A stretch of 64,000 nt of DNA from Cristatella mucedo (Eukaryota; Bryozoa; Phylactolaemata; Cristatellidae), in the NCBI GenBank assembly GCA_009760855.2, contig WPIO01000001.1, positions 17,746,501 to 17,810,500 of the forward strand. The letters are read 5' to 3'. This document shows, piece by piece, positions 24,610 through 48,725 of the stretch (within the stretch, counting starts at the first letter, position 1; every line of letters starts with the position of its first letter). Under the pieces are notes generated by a model. It was not told where the DNA came from, made no database searches, and saw nothing but the letters and a program-made list of their open reading frames with translations. Position numbers and translations under genes: made by a program.

Positions 24610-24622
24610 ACTGCTAGGCAAC
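24610..24622 (+). promoter_or_regulatory. X-box-like (RFX) site upstream of DNAAF4
   Basis: ACTGCT-A-GGCAAC fits the X-box consensus RYYNYY-N1-3-RRNRAC and has the typical GGCAAC right half. It lies 139 bp before the DNAAF4 ATG. RFX factors bind X-boxes in ciliary gene promoters; the assignment here rests on the motif only. Confidence 0.5.
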
Positions 24623-24760
24623 AGCACCCGACTCGACGCAGCCATTCCCGCCCTCCGCCTGAGTCCAGGAAGAGGTTCGCTATCGGTTGCTTCATTGGTC
24701 GAGAACGCTGCCGCCCCTCCCCGAGACTTCCGGCCCGGCTGTACGGCCTACAAATTCAAG

Positions 24761-34892
<10,132 letters not shown>

Positions 34893-36325
34893 GAACAGAC
34901 TGCATATCCGGAGCTCTCGTGCCGGGCATGCATGCATGGTCTGGGTTTTATCTAAGCGGTGTCGATTGTAAGCCGTGCGCATAAGCCTAGCAGATGTCGA
35001 ACATGTGCACTGGCACGACATGCTGGACGTTGTGTGTCACATCTCGAGCCACTGTAGCCTTTTTTTTAGCAACGATCAGAGTGCATGGATCGCATATTCT
35101 AGCCAAGGCTACTATGTACTTCCTATATCGCCAGCCCTAACACCGTGTGCACTGCCGTTGGCTGCATTTCTTTACAGAAAGGCACTTGGCTTGACATTTG
35201 AGCTACCCTTGTCTTGCGAGCAACAGTGTTGCCTACTATTTTCGTGGCCAGTAGCGTGCATCCATCAACTCATTGTCTATTTATTTTGTACCTTAGTCGA
35301 AGGCAGCTGTGAATGCCGAGTATCGCAGGTACCCTTCGTAATCGTCCGACCATGCTGATTAAAGAGAAGTGTCGGAAAGCTCAGCAGTCCCATCATTTCA
35401 ACATGCAACGTATCGATCGATGCAACAGCAGAATGCTGCAGTCACACCAGGACAGCAGCTCAGCCAAAGCGCAGCTAGATATGACCTGCAACCGAACAGA
35501 ATAATGGTTCTACAAAGTATGCTACCAGCTCGATGCAGGCGACCAGAGCACGAGCAGCCCTAGAGAGCACAATAATAATAATAATACACTTGATGACGGC
35601 TGACGTCGGCTGAAATTCGCTGGGAGCATACTACCTATAGGTAATGGTGAGGTTGCTCCACAATTGATTGAGTAACGGCTTGTGGCTCGGCCACGGACAG
35701 AGGCACCAGAAAAGCTGCAGTTCTTAAGGGTTTCGTCCGTGCATGAATACTGCAATTGAGCGCTGCAGCACCATGCCATAAACAAAATTCGAGTGAAAAT
35801 GTAAAGTAGTGGAGCATGCTACTACTACGGAATTCGCATCTGGCCTGCACTGCCACCACTAGGCCAGGTCGTCTGGACTACGGAAGAAAGCTAGCCCAAG
35901 CCTGCAGCCATGCTCCATGATAATGATGTGGCTATATGGGTGGGGGTTGATTTTAGGTGCCGGGTGAGAAGTATCGATCAAATAAAGCCTCTACGTTGTA
36001 TCTGTAAGCCACTGCCTGGGTAATCCATTGATCACTGCAGCATTGTTCGTGAAATACTCTCGACTATTCAAAGGCTCCTTATTTTCATGCTCAACTAAAG
36101 AAATATCCCGACGTGCCCACAGCAAGAGCCACTATCACCGGCCACTAAGGGACCCTACATTTCTGCAGCTAGCGTCATTATCATACCACCGAGGATTGGG
36201 TTATGTTGAGTGTGCCAAGACATGACCCATCATAACACAGAATGATGCCAACTGTAATAGAAATGCAAGTACGCATGAGTCAAAACGCCAACGTAGTGAG
36301 CTGCTGCAAATTAGGCACGTTGTAT
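34893..36325. other. DNAAF4 3' flank and spacer
   Basis: Possible poly(A) signals are ATTAAA near 35350 and AATAAA near 35981 (followed by a TTGTATCTG T/G-rich stretch); neither can be proved. A short LINE-tail relic (AATAATAATAATACACTTGA) lies at 35571-35595. No further gene seen. Confidence 0.4.
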
Positions 36326-36735
36326 GACATCTTTGCAATGCCAATGAAACCACGCATCAAAACATGTGCGTACGACCAAATGTACAGTAGCTCCATGCTC
36401 AAGAGGATTTCTCTGCTTGAAACACGAACTAATATTCGACTCATATGTTTTGATGCGTGGTTGCATTGACATCTTTGCAATGCCAATGAAACCACACATC
36501 TAAACATGTGCGTACGACCAATATGTACAGTAGCTCAATGCTCAAGAGGATTTCTCTGCTGGAAACACGAACTAATATTCGACTCATATGTTTTGATGCG
36601 TGCTTGCATTGACATCTTTGCAATGCCAATGAAACCACGCATCTAAACATGTGCGTACGACCAATATGTACAGTAGCTCCATGCTCAAGAGGATTTCTTT
36701 GCTGGGAACACGAACTAATATTCGACTCAAGCGGT
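36326..36735. repeat. Tandem array of about 142-bp units with foldback arms
   Basis: Three copies begin at 36326, 36468 and 36611. Inside unit 1, a 27-base left arm at 36342-36368 (core ACCACGCATCAAAACAT) is the near-perfect reverse complement of the right arm at 36442-36468 (core ATGTTTTGATGCGTGGT). Unit 2 keeps both arms (36484 onward and 36585-36611). Unit 3 loses its right arm near 36735. Each full unit could fold into a 127-base hairpin-ended structure. ORFs here are repeat readings. Confidence 0.9.
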
Positions 36736-36927
36736 GTTGGCATTCTTGCGACCGCAAGCCAATCCGAAAGTCGAGACCATAATTTAAGTTTGTGCCTCAA
36801 CAAGTTGACGCCGGCAGTGGGATCAGAAGTATTAGGCACCGTTTAGATTATCTCGTAGCAGGTTCTTGGATATTGAAATCGGTATCGGCTGAGGAGAAAA
36901 AACATCCTGCGAACAAAATATAGAAGT

Positions 36928-37068
36928 GATTGAGGTGCTCACCCGACCAAGGTCAAGGTGACTAAATTTGATGACCGAGGTCGTAGGCACGACCCACATA
37001 GCATATGTGAAGCGCTTGAATAAAGGTTAGGCTCTCTTAGGGCGCTATGCAAATAAATTATCTGTATA
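36928..37068 (+). mobile_element. SINE family A copy
   Basis: GATTGAGGTGCTCACCCGAC, an internal AGGTCAAGGTGACTAAAT insert, B-box remnant, AGCGCTTGAATAAAGG and GGGCGCTATGCAAATAAATT tail. Confidence 0.88.
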
Positions 37069-37484
37069 AATAAGCAAGTTTTCTTCGCTGGCCTGCTTAG
37101 ACTTCGGCACAACTACAAGAACACGTCCCCCAAGCTTCACGCGGCACTAACAGCACCGAGATTCGAAGTTTTCTGTATACTATTATGCAAATAGAAAGAT
37201 ACCCGTTTATAAGTTTGACCATCGTGATGCAACGTACAGTAAAGCGAGTCCGGCTACCACGAAGCACGCACAAATGCCACACTCTACCCACGTGACCCTT
37301 TTAGGAAAAGGAGCCCGTTCGGCGCCCCACAACAAGGCAGTTCTGCGATCAGCATTATTATAAGCATTTACTTTCCCCAATAACAGTTAAATTAAAATTT
37401 GGTTATTTTAAAGAGGCTAAAACATAGTCGCATTCCTTTCTCACTTGAAAAGTAAAAGGGGCCGAGAAAAGGTCGGAAAGCGCC

Positions 37485-37517
37485 ATTCCTTAGTAACGGA
37501 AGCTGTCGCCTAGAAAC
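37485..37517 (+). promoter_or_regulatory. Two adjacent X-box-like (RFX) sites upstream of ENKUR
   Basis: ATTCCT-T-AGTAAC (37485-37497) and GTCGCC-T-AGAAAC (37505-37517) both fit RYYNYY-N1-3-RRNRAC. They lie 80-110 bp before the ENKUR ATG. Single degenerate matches are expected about once per 1-1.5 kb per strand by chance, so the pair is suggestive, not proof. Confidence 0.5.
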
Positions 37518-37595
37518 ATATCCGGGCATCCAGGTTGTGGGTGCCAGTGCCGTTTACTTCCAGAATCGTGGCGTGCGGCTCCTAGTAGGTCAAGA

Positions 37596-39406
<1,811 letters not shown>

Positions 39407-41379
39407 TGGCTGACCTCCTCGCCGGCCTTGCGAATTTATCACACGTCGCCACCGCGAGCTGCGGACTAATCCAGTGCAAGCTACCAGTAACGTCGACAAC
39501 AAGCACGGCTTATTGCGAATGGTACTTCCTCACATCGGCGGTACCGACGCATAATAAGATCGCGATCCATACGTTGCACAAACTAGCGGTTTTTGCTGGA
39601 AGTACAAACGTGACAACTGACAGGACACGCGTCACTCAATGGCATGGCGGTCCTAAACGTTCGAACGAAGCCGAGTTAGTGGACTCAATCGCGTGATAGG
39701 AACCTTTTTATCTTTGCTTCATGTGACTGCACAAGACCAGCGTAAGCACATGCGTTCGCAGAACGATTGCAGGCGTTCTGAACTGGATACAGGTGTATAC
39801 ACGCTTGTAAATCTGCTGTTATCAAGAAGTTTGCTACCAGCTGGCTCATTGATTCGGCTACCATTTAATGTACCAGCATTGGATCGCCAGAACGTCCGCA
39901 TACATATGCATACCTTTGTATTTCTATTAGCCAATTGTACTTGAGTGCACTTCAGACCATCCACGTGCGAGCTAATGTGCGGAAAGCTGCTCGGTAGTGC
40001 AGCCAACTCGTAGGAAGCATTGTTCAGCCAAGCCTTGACCTTTTGTCACTCTTCGCTACGAATTCAAATGAATGCATGATATCCCACTGACCAGGCAGAG
40101 CCTGATGCATTAGCTTGCCGTGCTGGCATTTGGGGTGGCGATATCAACTCATTACGTGCCTGCGCCCTGGCGCCACTGCAACAACGTGTATAGCCTGGAT
40201 TAATTTCTTAACTATTCCACCCTAGAGGGATTGCAATACTGACTGAGCAACTTTAAGAGGAGCTCTTTGAGCTTGCTCGCGCAGCGTCCCTCTAGCTCAA
40301 ATAATACTGAGAAAATTGCTCCAACAATAAAATATTTTTGGGCTAGTTTTCAAATGACAAACATGTTAAAAATGAGATCGGAAGCTTTAACGACTTTCGT
40401 TTAAAAGGAAAACGATTATACAAACCGCGTCTAACCTGGATGTAAGCCGGAAGCAACATGGGTTTAGCCGCTTATGCGATATGTTAATGTTCTGTCTCAA
40501 AAGAGGAATGAATCTCTCCTAGGAAGGGATCTCCTGAAACTCGTGTTTATTTATAAAATCACACGGATTGAATTACAATTAGCAACATGGTTTTTAGCCG
40601 CTTTCAACTGTTACAGCCGCCTCCGAGAGCTTGAACGGCAAACAAGACAGCGCTGAGAGGAAAAGCAGCCTTAATCCTGAATTGCCTGCTCAACATGCGC
40701 TGTTGTTGACATATCATGAGCAATATCATTGAATCAAGAACGAACGCTTTGTCAGGTCAGCCGTAGGAGGCCCTACAAGATCAGGTCTGGCCAAGGCACA
40801 ATGAGGACAGACATTATCAAGTGCATTATTATTATTATTATTATTATTGTTATTATTATCGAAAATGACTCGATGCAATGCCAGCGATGCAGTATGCTTT
40901 CCTCGCCACAAGCTGCCGCTCTACTATTTGCTCGACTGTCGCTCTCCTGTCGACCGGAATGAAACGAGAATTAAGTGCGACCAGACTTTAAAAAATGGAT
41001 CCGCACACATCTGTGTGTGAGTGTTGCCACGCCAACAATTTTGTTCCGGCCCGGCCGGACTCACACCGATCCGCCCGGCCAACGGGCGCGCTGAGTGCTG
41101 CCTCATTCGGCGCTGCAGTTAGACAGATTCGGCTGACTGAAGTGGGATGAAATTGCTACGGTCAGCTGCGATCGCGCGACTCCTGCAGCGACTAACTTTC
41201 TGCTTGTCCACTGGCCCGTGAGGACGCTATCCACTCGCTGTCTCGCTTTTCTTTTACTCTCTTATCTACTGGCGCTCCGGAGCTGCTTGCGCGACGGCTA
41301 CTACCGCTGCATCCGTACGTACGCTCGCTCTCCCGCGTCTGCCTGCGCATGGTACTGCACTGGGGCTGCTCTCAGCTTA
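39407..41379. other. ENKUR 3' flank and intergenic spacer
   Basis: Contains a likely poly(A) signal AATAAA near 40327. A short repeat shared with 33155-33290 lies at about 40470-40570. An isolated LINE 3' end, ATTATCAAGTGCATTATT, with an (ATT)n run lies at 40812-40860. No further gene recognised. Confidence 0.4.
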
Positions 41380-41394
41380 GCCGCAATGGAAGCC

Positions 41395-41620
41395 CTTGCC
41401 TTAGTGGGTTCGACTAGGGCGCCTAGTACAGACCCGGCTCTGATCCACCTAGCTCAGGTTAGAGTGGAGCTCTGAGCAGGCGATGAGGTTAGGAGATGGA
41501 CCGACTAATGTGCTTGCCATAGTTAGCTCGGCTAGAACGCCGGGTATAGGCTCGCTAAAGTTAGAACGGAGCCTGGTGCAGTCGATGCGGTCAGGATGTG
41601 CACCGAATAATGTGCTTGAG
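41395..41620. repeat. Imperfect tandem duplication, about 100-bp period
   Basis: The block GGTTAGAGTGGAGC...CGACTAATGTGCTTG (from 41457) recurs about 100 bp later as AAGTTAGAACGGAGC...CGAATAATGTGCTTG (from 41558). The downstream segment has a TATAAAG near 41669, which might belong to an LTR, but no partner LTR or coding region is visible. Confidence 0.5.
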
Positions 41621-43223
41621 TAGAAATAGCAGCTACGCGCGAGGTCAGGAGTTTAGAGGAGAGAGAATATAAAGAGACTACTGAGAGAGCTCGGGGCTGC
41701 AGCTTTGGTAGTCGATGCGAGAGAGCACGAGAGACGAACCTACTGCGACGAACAGCTAAGTGCAACTTAGACTGCCCAGTTGTGTTCTGCCGGCTACTCA
41801 AAAATAATAATAATAATAATGCACTTGATAAAGCCCAGTTAGCTGCTCATATCTTGGGGTGCTGTAGCGGTCCACCTTCGGGTTTAGGACCATCGCTAGC
41901 GACGCGCGCATTGGGTAGTTTCTTATACGCGGGCTTCGGGAGTTCGTTCAGTTAACTCCGTCGGTCCGGTACGCGCCGCATAAAGCGCTTGCGCCGGCGC
42001 GTAACCGCTACTAACAGGCCCACAATAAACTGTCGCTTTTGGAGCCCAGTTGTGGCCGCTCGCACCGCAGCACTGCATCGCACAGGTCCACCGTTAGAGA
42101 GCCGGGGGGGGGGACGAGCCATCGCCTCGTGGTTTAACAGCCGTCGTCGTCAGTACCACAAATCGCTTATGGGTGCTTCGTTGTTCGTCGCGCTGCCATC
42201 TCGCGCCCCTGCAAGTGCACACATAAAATTTTCAGGCATTAATATAATGTCATGTAACTCCGTCTTTTACTATGCAAAGCAGTAAAGACTAAGTGGGTGC
42301 TATGCATGAGAGCTTTGTATAGCGCACTCAAAGCCGAAGCGGCTTTCCGTTCGCTTACGGTAGCCAACAGGCTTCGTCTCAGGAAACAAAGAGAAAGTGA
42401 GAAGTGTAGCTGAGTCAGAAGACCAGTAGAGGAAGCAGCAGCTCTTGACGGCTGGAAATAATGTGCCACGGTCGGCAGAAGGAGAGTGGATGTCGTAGCG
42501 TAAGAGTTAGGAAAGTCAAGGACCTGCAGAGCAAGAGCTTCTGTCGAGAATGGTTCGTCAAATTCGTTTCATCGTTGTAGTTTTAGAGATGATCATGAAA
42601 TAAGAGATGGATGACGCAGATGAATCAGTGAGTACCAGCACTAGGCGGCCCAATTCTTTTTTTTCCCCTAGATATTCTGTCAAGCGTATTGGAGGGCTCA
42701 AGCTGTCACCAAAGATCCAGCGGCGTACATGCATCACCTGCTTACCTCGCTTACTTCAGATCGTTCACGGAAAGTCTGCGAGAAGCAAAAACGGCGAATG
42801 ACATTTCACGGAAGCCGATCTGTGGAGTCTTATATACAGCAGTCGCTTCAAAGGACTATCTTAAGTTTATGACTATACGCATGGAACAAACGATTACATA
42901 TTGGACAAATAAATATCCTACACAAAAGTCGTACAACAATCATCACTCAAAAGGGTTCGGAAATAAGTAGACAATCTAGATTTTTGGCTAAACTGCTATA
43001 TAGATTTTTCTCGAAAAACCCAAACATAGTTCCCCGTCATGGTTTTGTTATAATGTCCGTAATAACGACATTCGAAGTCCAATTTACCGCGTTTCCTGAT
43101 GAAAGCACCCTCCTTACTCCTCTAAGCTCCTTTGGTCTCGTTAATATTGTCACGATGAGCGTCAAGAATATGGACTTGGAGGAATATTCGGCATTTCATT
43201 TTAGCATAATTCTTTCTGATGGT
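41621..43223. other. Intergenic, no gene recognised
   Basis: A short LINE tail relic (AATAATGCACTTGATAAAGC) lies near 41812-41836. 41860-42230 is GC-rich with no identified exon. No repeat family assigned. Confidence 0.35.
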
Positions 43224-43225
43224 TA

Positions 43226-44276
43226 CAGTCAACCTCGGTTATAGGCAACCCAAAAATCTAGTGTAAAAAGTTGCTTGTAACTGAGGTTGCTTAAGGGAGA
43301 TGTTGCATATAGGCGGTGTTCGAGCGTTATTTCATTCGGAACGTTTTTATAACCGAAGTTGATCATAAAATCAACCCAAAGGAGCAAATAATCTGTAGTT
43401 TTGCTCTCACTACGATTCTTGAAGGCGTTTTTCTCAATCCAATCTTCAATAAGATTGAAAGCATCATATTCAGCGAAATTCTCTTCCAAATATCGACGAA
43501 TTGTTGCAGGTTATTTCAGGGCGTCCGAATAAGAAATCTTCTGGGAAATATTCATCGATGGATCATGATTGAACTGAACCGCAACGTTGTTCGCCTTGCT
43601 CGTCTTTAACGCATCCAAAATATAAAGTTGTTCTTTCGAAGTCATAGCCTTCTGTTTCTTCGGTTAACTTTCCACCAAGATTCTGAAAATGCAACAGATA
43701 ATTTGAATTTTTAATTTACCATGAGAATTTTGTTATTACTCATTACATTATTTCGAAGGCTCCGATTTAAGTGAAAAAATATGGCGAACTTTCCGATTCA
43801 TTTGCGTTCGAACTAAGAACCCTTTTCCTCATTTCACTTTATCGATCAAAGGATTGGAAATATGTGAAACATTGATGAAGATAATAGATTTTTTAACATT
43901 TTTTTCAGCGGAAAGCTGAAGAGCACAGTAGCGCACATTAATGAAGAACACTTCTTACCGACTTGTCGCAATATCACCGCCGTCTCGTGGGGCAGCACGG
44001 GTCCGCTTCTATCATTGCGAGCGACCACAGTCGAGACGCGTTACGTAACCGCCGCAGGCACAATTACAAGACACAAACACAAGCAAGAAATACCTAAGCA
44101 ATAATTACATAATTGTTAATATTATTTTACGCAGATAGGCTTTTTGATCAGAGTAAATTGATTCATTTTATTATGAGTTGCTTATAAGGGAGGGAAAATT
44201 GTGCTTGAACAGAAAATATCTCGCTTTTAAGCGAACTTTTGCTTATATGCGAGTCGCTTATAACCAAGGTTGACTG
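43226..44276. mobile_element. 1.05-kb TIR DNA transposon, pogo/Tigger-like, defective
   Basis: The left end is CAGTCAACCTCGGTTATA and the right end, read in reverse, is CAGTCAACCTTGGTTATA: one mismatch in 18. Both ends are flanked by TA (43224-43225, 44277-44278), the target duplication of the Tc1/mariner/pogo group. The minus strand carries a broken coding remnant (around 43640-43230: LYILDALKTSKANNVAVQFN, then RRYLEENFAEYDAFNLIEDW) that may come from the DNA-binding part of the transposase. No DDE catalytic domain is left, so it is a deletion derivative. The subfamily call rests on the end sequence and TA target. Confidence 0.85.
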
Positions 44277-44278
44277 TA

Positions 44279-45619
44279 TCAGCCTTGTGATTGGCCACCA
44301 AGCCGTTTGCAGCTGCAATGAAACTGCCCCGAGCCGGTTTTTCCGCCCTGTTCATATTCTCGGTAAATTCGTCGCATTCCATAATCTGCAGTCTCTGCGG
44401 TCCTGGGAAGATACCAGCCCTGATCTTTTCTTCTTTAAGCTGGTCTCACTTAATTCTCAAATTACATTTGCTTATATAACAATAAAGCCTAAACATATTG
44501 TATATACAAGTGGTTCCAAGTAATTTTAATGCGGGAACGGTTAATAAAGTAGTCTGGTATCAGCCATTAACCAGCACCATTTAGCGGAGGTGACCTGCAT
44601 TTCAGAGCACCAGAATCAGACGTCGGTGTACGAAGCCGGCGGCGAATATTTTACGGCCCTGCCGCATTGGAGTATACGTAAACTCGGCCTTCGTGGCTAC
44701 CAGAAGAAACACCAAAGAGCGTTTTCTGGCGTACGGGGGAGTAGCACGGTTGGCTCGTGCGTCATAGCCCGGAGGTAAGGCGCTTGCGCTTCACGATTGA
44801 GGTCGTGTTTTTTAATCCAGCAACAAACAACTCTTTGTACGACGCTACGAGTGGGAAAATACGCGAATATTTCTTCTTCCTGTCCGTCTGTTGGGCGGTT
44901 GAATCGACCTTGAATTTCCTTCGTTTTTACTGTACGACTGGTGCACATGTACTTGGCAGAATAGCAATAATGCACTTGATAATGCACTTGAAATAATGGC
45001 TGGCTGACTAGCGAGGGCTGACTGAAGAGCGTCTGGCAAAGCAAAGTAAGACTTGCGAAGCGCGTTCATCTCCGCCTTTAGGTTTCTGTTTAGAATGATT
45101 CGGCTTCCTCGTTGGCAGTGCCCCCCCCCCCCGCCGTTCGGTGCCCAGCCCCGATTCCCCAATGGACAGTAAGAAAAATATTCAACCGGAAGAAAGTGTG
45201 AATCTGCTTTCTTTTTTCCGAGTGTTCTTACTAGCAGTTGTATCCAAAAAAGTGACACTACGATCATAACCAAACGAAGCTAATTTACACGGGAAGAAGT
45301 TAAAACTGCCAGCTTATCCGGATACTAGTTGGCTTAACCCACTGAGTAAACTGGAGTCAATAGCTTCTTTTAGGTGTAAACTAGCTTTGTGTAGTTACGA
45401 CGGTGGTTGTTATGTTTTTTTATTCACGAAATCATTTAAAAATCTGGTGAAAGCTATAGACCCTACGTAGAAAAATGCGCATAAGCACATTATATACAAT
45501 ATTTTGTATGCAACGAATATCTCTCTGAATAACTCCTATGTCTCATTCTCTTTTCCAGGCAAAAATTAATAGAAAATCCACACTTCAATACGATACAATA
45601 ATAATGTGCAAATCAAGCA
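44279..45619. other. Intergenic with a partial SINE B head
   Basis: 44745-44835 resembles the family B head (GTAAGGCGCTTGCGCTTCAC, GAGGTCGTG). A (C)12 run is at about 45121. No gene recognised. Confidence 0.4.
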
Positions 45620-46430
45620 AGACCAAGCTTCAAAAAGTCTCGCAAGTTCTATCAATTAAGAAGGTTATTGCTGTTGGCTTGAATAAAATTATGAGACCGT
45701 GGAGTGACTTTTGAAAAGGTAAAACCCATGTCGTCTTGGACATCCAGTGGATTTCAACATTCTTTCTGACAGAAACTATTGTTGCAAACTTGCCTTCCAA
45801 ATTTACGCAGTACGAAACTAAATCAGAGCACCTACAACTCACTTTACATGACGAGGGTAGAATTTTCTAGCGGACACCAGAATCCTCCAAGGCATTTCGA
45901 GTTGAATTCACTTCGTAAAATTTCTTTTGCACTCACATCAATAAGGTCATATTTGGCAAAGTCTCATCATTGTTGCAGTCTATATATGCATGGAAAGGAT
46001 TCAAAATCTATGTTTCAACTTTAAGATCGTGTGAGCAGACATAACCTTGAAATTGTTTCTGTAGAGTATCCAGATTTACGGCCACAGAGAATTGACACCT
46101 CGACATCTCATTCTCGATTCCATCATGCAGAAGCACTTTCTCTAGCATGGTAAAGTCTGTGTGCTTTCAACCTCTTCTGTAATATTGGCAGGTTGGCCAG
46201 AAAATTGTGAAGTTTTTCAAAAGCATTTGTAACGGTGACCCTTGGACCTTGGATGTGATAAAATTCACCTCATTAATGTGGCTAAAAATATTCGCCAAGT
46301 AGGCCAGGCTACTATTGAAATCCTTCCAAACACAAACAGTATCTGAAAGTGGCTTTCTTCTTCTCTCAAAGCAGCGAAACGTCTGCTCAAAGCTCAATTA
46401 AGTGCTTGAAGACTCGTCCTCTGAAAAGCC
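45620..46430 (-). pseudogene. Decayed hAT-like (ZBED5/FAM200-type) transposase
   Basis: The minus strand from 46397 reads AYLANIFSHINEVNFITSKVQGSP, the region that in ZBED5/FAM200-like domesticated hAT proteins has the LADIF-HLNELN motif. Colinear broken pieces follow downstream: NLDTLQKQFQGYV, ILNPFHAYI, ETLPNMTLLM, QKKFYEVNSTRNALEDSG and CSDLVSYCVNLEGKFATI. At least three stops or frameshifts separate them, so it is not functional. No terminal repeats were located. It lies between the TIR transposon and a LINE in a gene-free interval. Confidence 0.65.
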
Positions 46431-46569
46431 ATGAAACTTATGTGTGATACAAAAGAATTTTATAATCTGTACCTATTCCTCGGTAAGTAAGACAGCTAAC
46501 AATAGCTCTCTGACTTAGGAACTCGTCATAGCTTCCGGTTGACTTGAATGAACTTGATGGCGGCTTATC

Positions 46570-47096
46570 GCAATAATAATAATGATAATAATTCACTTGA
46601 TAAAGCGCCCTCAGAGAACTTAATCTCTCTCTAGGCGCTTTACATTTGCTGTAAAGTGAAATGCAATTGAATGGTAAGTAAAATCATGCTTGAAAAACAA
46701 ACGAGATGAATAATATGGTTAGGGGTGACATGCACAGGGTCAGCATGCAAATGTGGTTAGTGGCAGCATGCACAGTGTCAGCACGCATAAGCACATCAAA
46801 GACGAATCACGGGGACCCACTAAATGCTGTCCTAAATAGGTGTGTTCTTAGGTTCCTTTTAAATGTGGTCAGGTCAGGGGATGTTTTGACGCAGGTCGGG
46901 AGGGAGTTCCAGGCTTTGGGAGCATACGAACTAAATGCACGGTCTCCAAAGGATTTAAGGTTTGTATGAGGTATTTGTAGACTGTTGGATTCCGAAAAGC
47001 GGGTGGTACGATGCTTGGCCTGATGGGGTAGTATATCTGAGAGATAGGCTGGAGCCAAAGAATGAAGTGACCTAAAAGTGAGCGACAAAACATTGT
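46570..47096 (-). mobile_element. L2/CR1-like LINE, short 5'-truncated copy
   Basis: The minus strand encodes [40 protein letters not shown] C-terminal sequence. The 3' hairpin (46602-46641, arms AAAGCGCC and GGCGCTTT) and an (AAT)n tail are present. Close identity to the 4118 and 7545 copies indicates a recent insertion; truncation is at about 47096. Confidence 0.93.
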
Positions 47097-47784
47097 GCGT
47101 AAATATAGTAGTATAAGAATAAAGCATGAATAGCATTAACAATATTGCATTTATAGTATACTATGGATATAGTAGATCCTATGATGGTTTCATGGGGTGT
47201 TTAAACGTTGCTTACTGTAAATTCTTGGACTGAATATTTGTAATTTACTAAACTCGGAAGAGAAACATTGATACCTTGGTCCAAAACTTGAACTGAACTC
47301 ATAATATCTAAGTCGAAAGGATACTTTTGGCGTTGGAATTGTCGACAAAATAACCTTTCAACTTGCTTTAGTTAGACGCCATCAACCAAAGTTGAGACTG
47401 CGCTTGTTGCATCTTTGACCATTGGAAATCGTAAAAACAACAGCTCTGATTTATGAGTAATTTCTCCTAAGTATTATACCTAAATTTTTTTACACTGAGA
47501 ACCGATTCAAGAAGTCAAAATCTTGCTTAGATGATGAATGCAAACTATCTGATCGCGAACGTTAGCGTTCCGTACAACCCTGCCTACTGCTACGAACGAA
47601 ATGTAAGAGCTCCTTAACTATAGTCCTTCGCCGCAAAGGCTGCGAAAGTAGCCGTTACTATTCCTTGCAGACGCGTGACAATTACTGACGAGTACGCTGG
47701 CTCCTCGAAGTACGGCTACTGTGAGTCTTAGAAACTGCAACGGTACTGTTAGGTGTTCGCCGACGGTAGCCGAGTATGGCATCA
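47097..47784. other. Intergenic, no gene recognised
   Basis: AT-rich, no supported ORF. Confidence 0.3.
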
Positions 47785-47962
47785 GCCACACACAAAAGGC
47801 CAGCTGATTTAACAGCCCCTTTTTTTATCGGCAGGAGAGCCCTTAAGGCTACCAGCGCGCTTGCGGGGGGGGGGAATAAAGGATCGCCCACCACAGGATT
47901 CGAACCCACGACCTTGGGACCGAGGTTGTGAAAAGCCACTTCTGTATAGCACCGGCCAGAGC
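47785..47962 (-). mobile_element. SINE family B copy
   Basis: Minus-strand copy with AGCTGATTTAACAGCCCC, GATCGCCCACCACAGGATTC and the head around CCCACGACCTTGGGACCGAG. A poly-G run sits inside near 47865. Confidence 0.9.
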
Positions 47963-48725
47963 GTCCAACTTACTAGTACGAAACATCGAGTAATCACAAG
48001 TGACTGCCCATCAATTCATATTTCCAGCTCATACTGTCTATGCCATAGATTATTGAGATGGGCGATATTGTCTGGTTCCCAACGCTTGCAATTCAGGAAT
48101 TGCTAATAATCTCTGCGGCTATGTCATAATCGAGTATACCAAAATTTCAATATTTATTTTTTCTCTTTGGTAATCAAAAATGCTCACACAATATCTGGTA
48201 CATATTGAAAAACAAACACTCAATAACAAAATTGTGAATACAAATGTTAATTTTTTATTCGGCTCTCACGGACCCCGAATGATCCATGGACCGCTTGCTG
48301 CTGGCCCATTGATTTTGGAAGTGAAGAGCCTCCGAGTTAAGACAATATTCATTCTGCAATAATGTGCTCATAAATATCTGTTGATGCCGCTACTCGTGTC
48401 CCACTCCGAAATGAACGCGTTTTACGCTGGGGGTATCTCTTCCATGCGGGTACTCTCCTTCGTACCATAGATATACCCAAGTGCCCTCCCACGTTCCATC
48501 CGCTGTGCTCGCGTCAGGCCGGGTCAGGCGGGCGTGGCGTAAATCATCATTATGTCCGGGGCAGGCGCCGGCGGGGTCGCTGGCCGTATCATATTCCTTG
48601 CCGACCATCGCGCGCCCGAATCACTTCGGAAGTGCGGCGGGCAGCGGGCGCGGGCTCTCGCGGGCGGTACCGACTCAGCGGCACGTGACGCACAACGAAG
48701 ACGGCAGCTTCGACGACCGAGCGGC
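47963..48725. other. 5' flank of the CHPF-like gene
   Basis: AT-rich until about 48400, then GC-rich toward the gene. The CHPF frame is open back to an ATG at 48552. No TATA box was identified. Confidence 0.35.

Noticed and set aside
41640..41800. Solo LTR
   Set aside because: A TATA-like element and an end-like sequence are present, but no TG...CA boundaries, target duplication or second copy could be shown.
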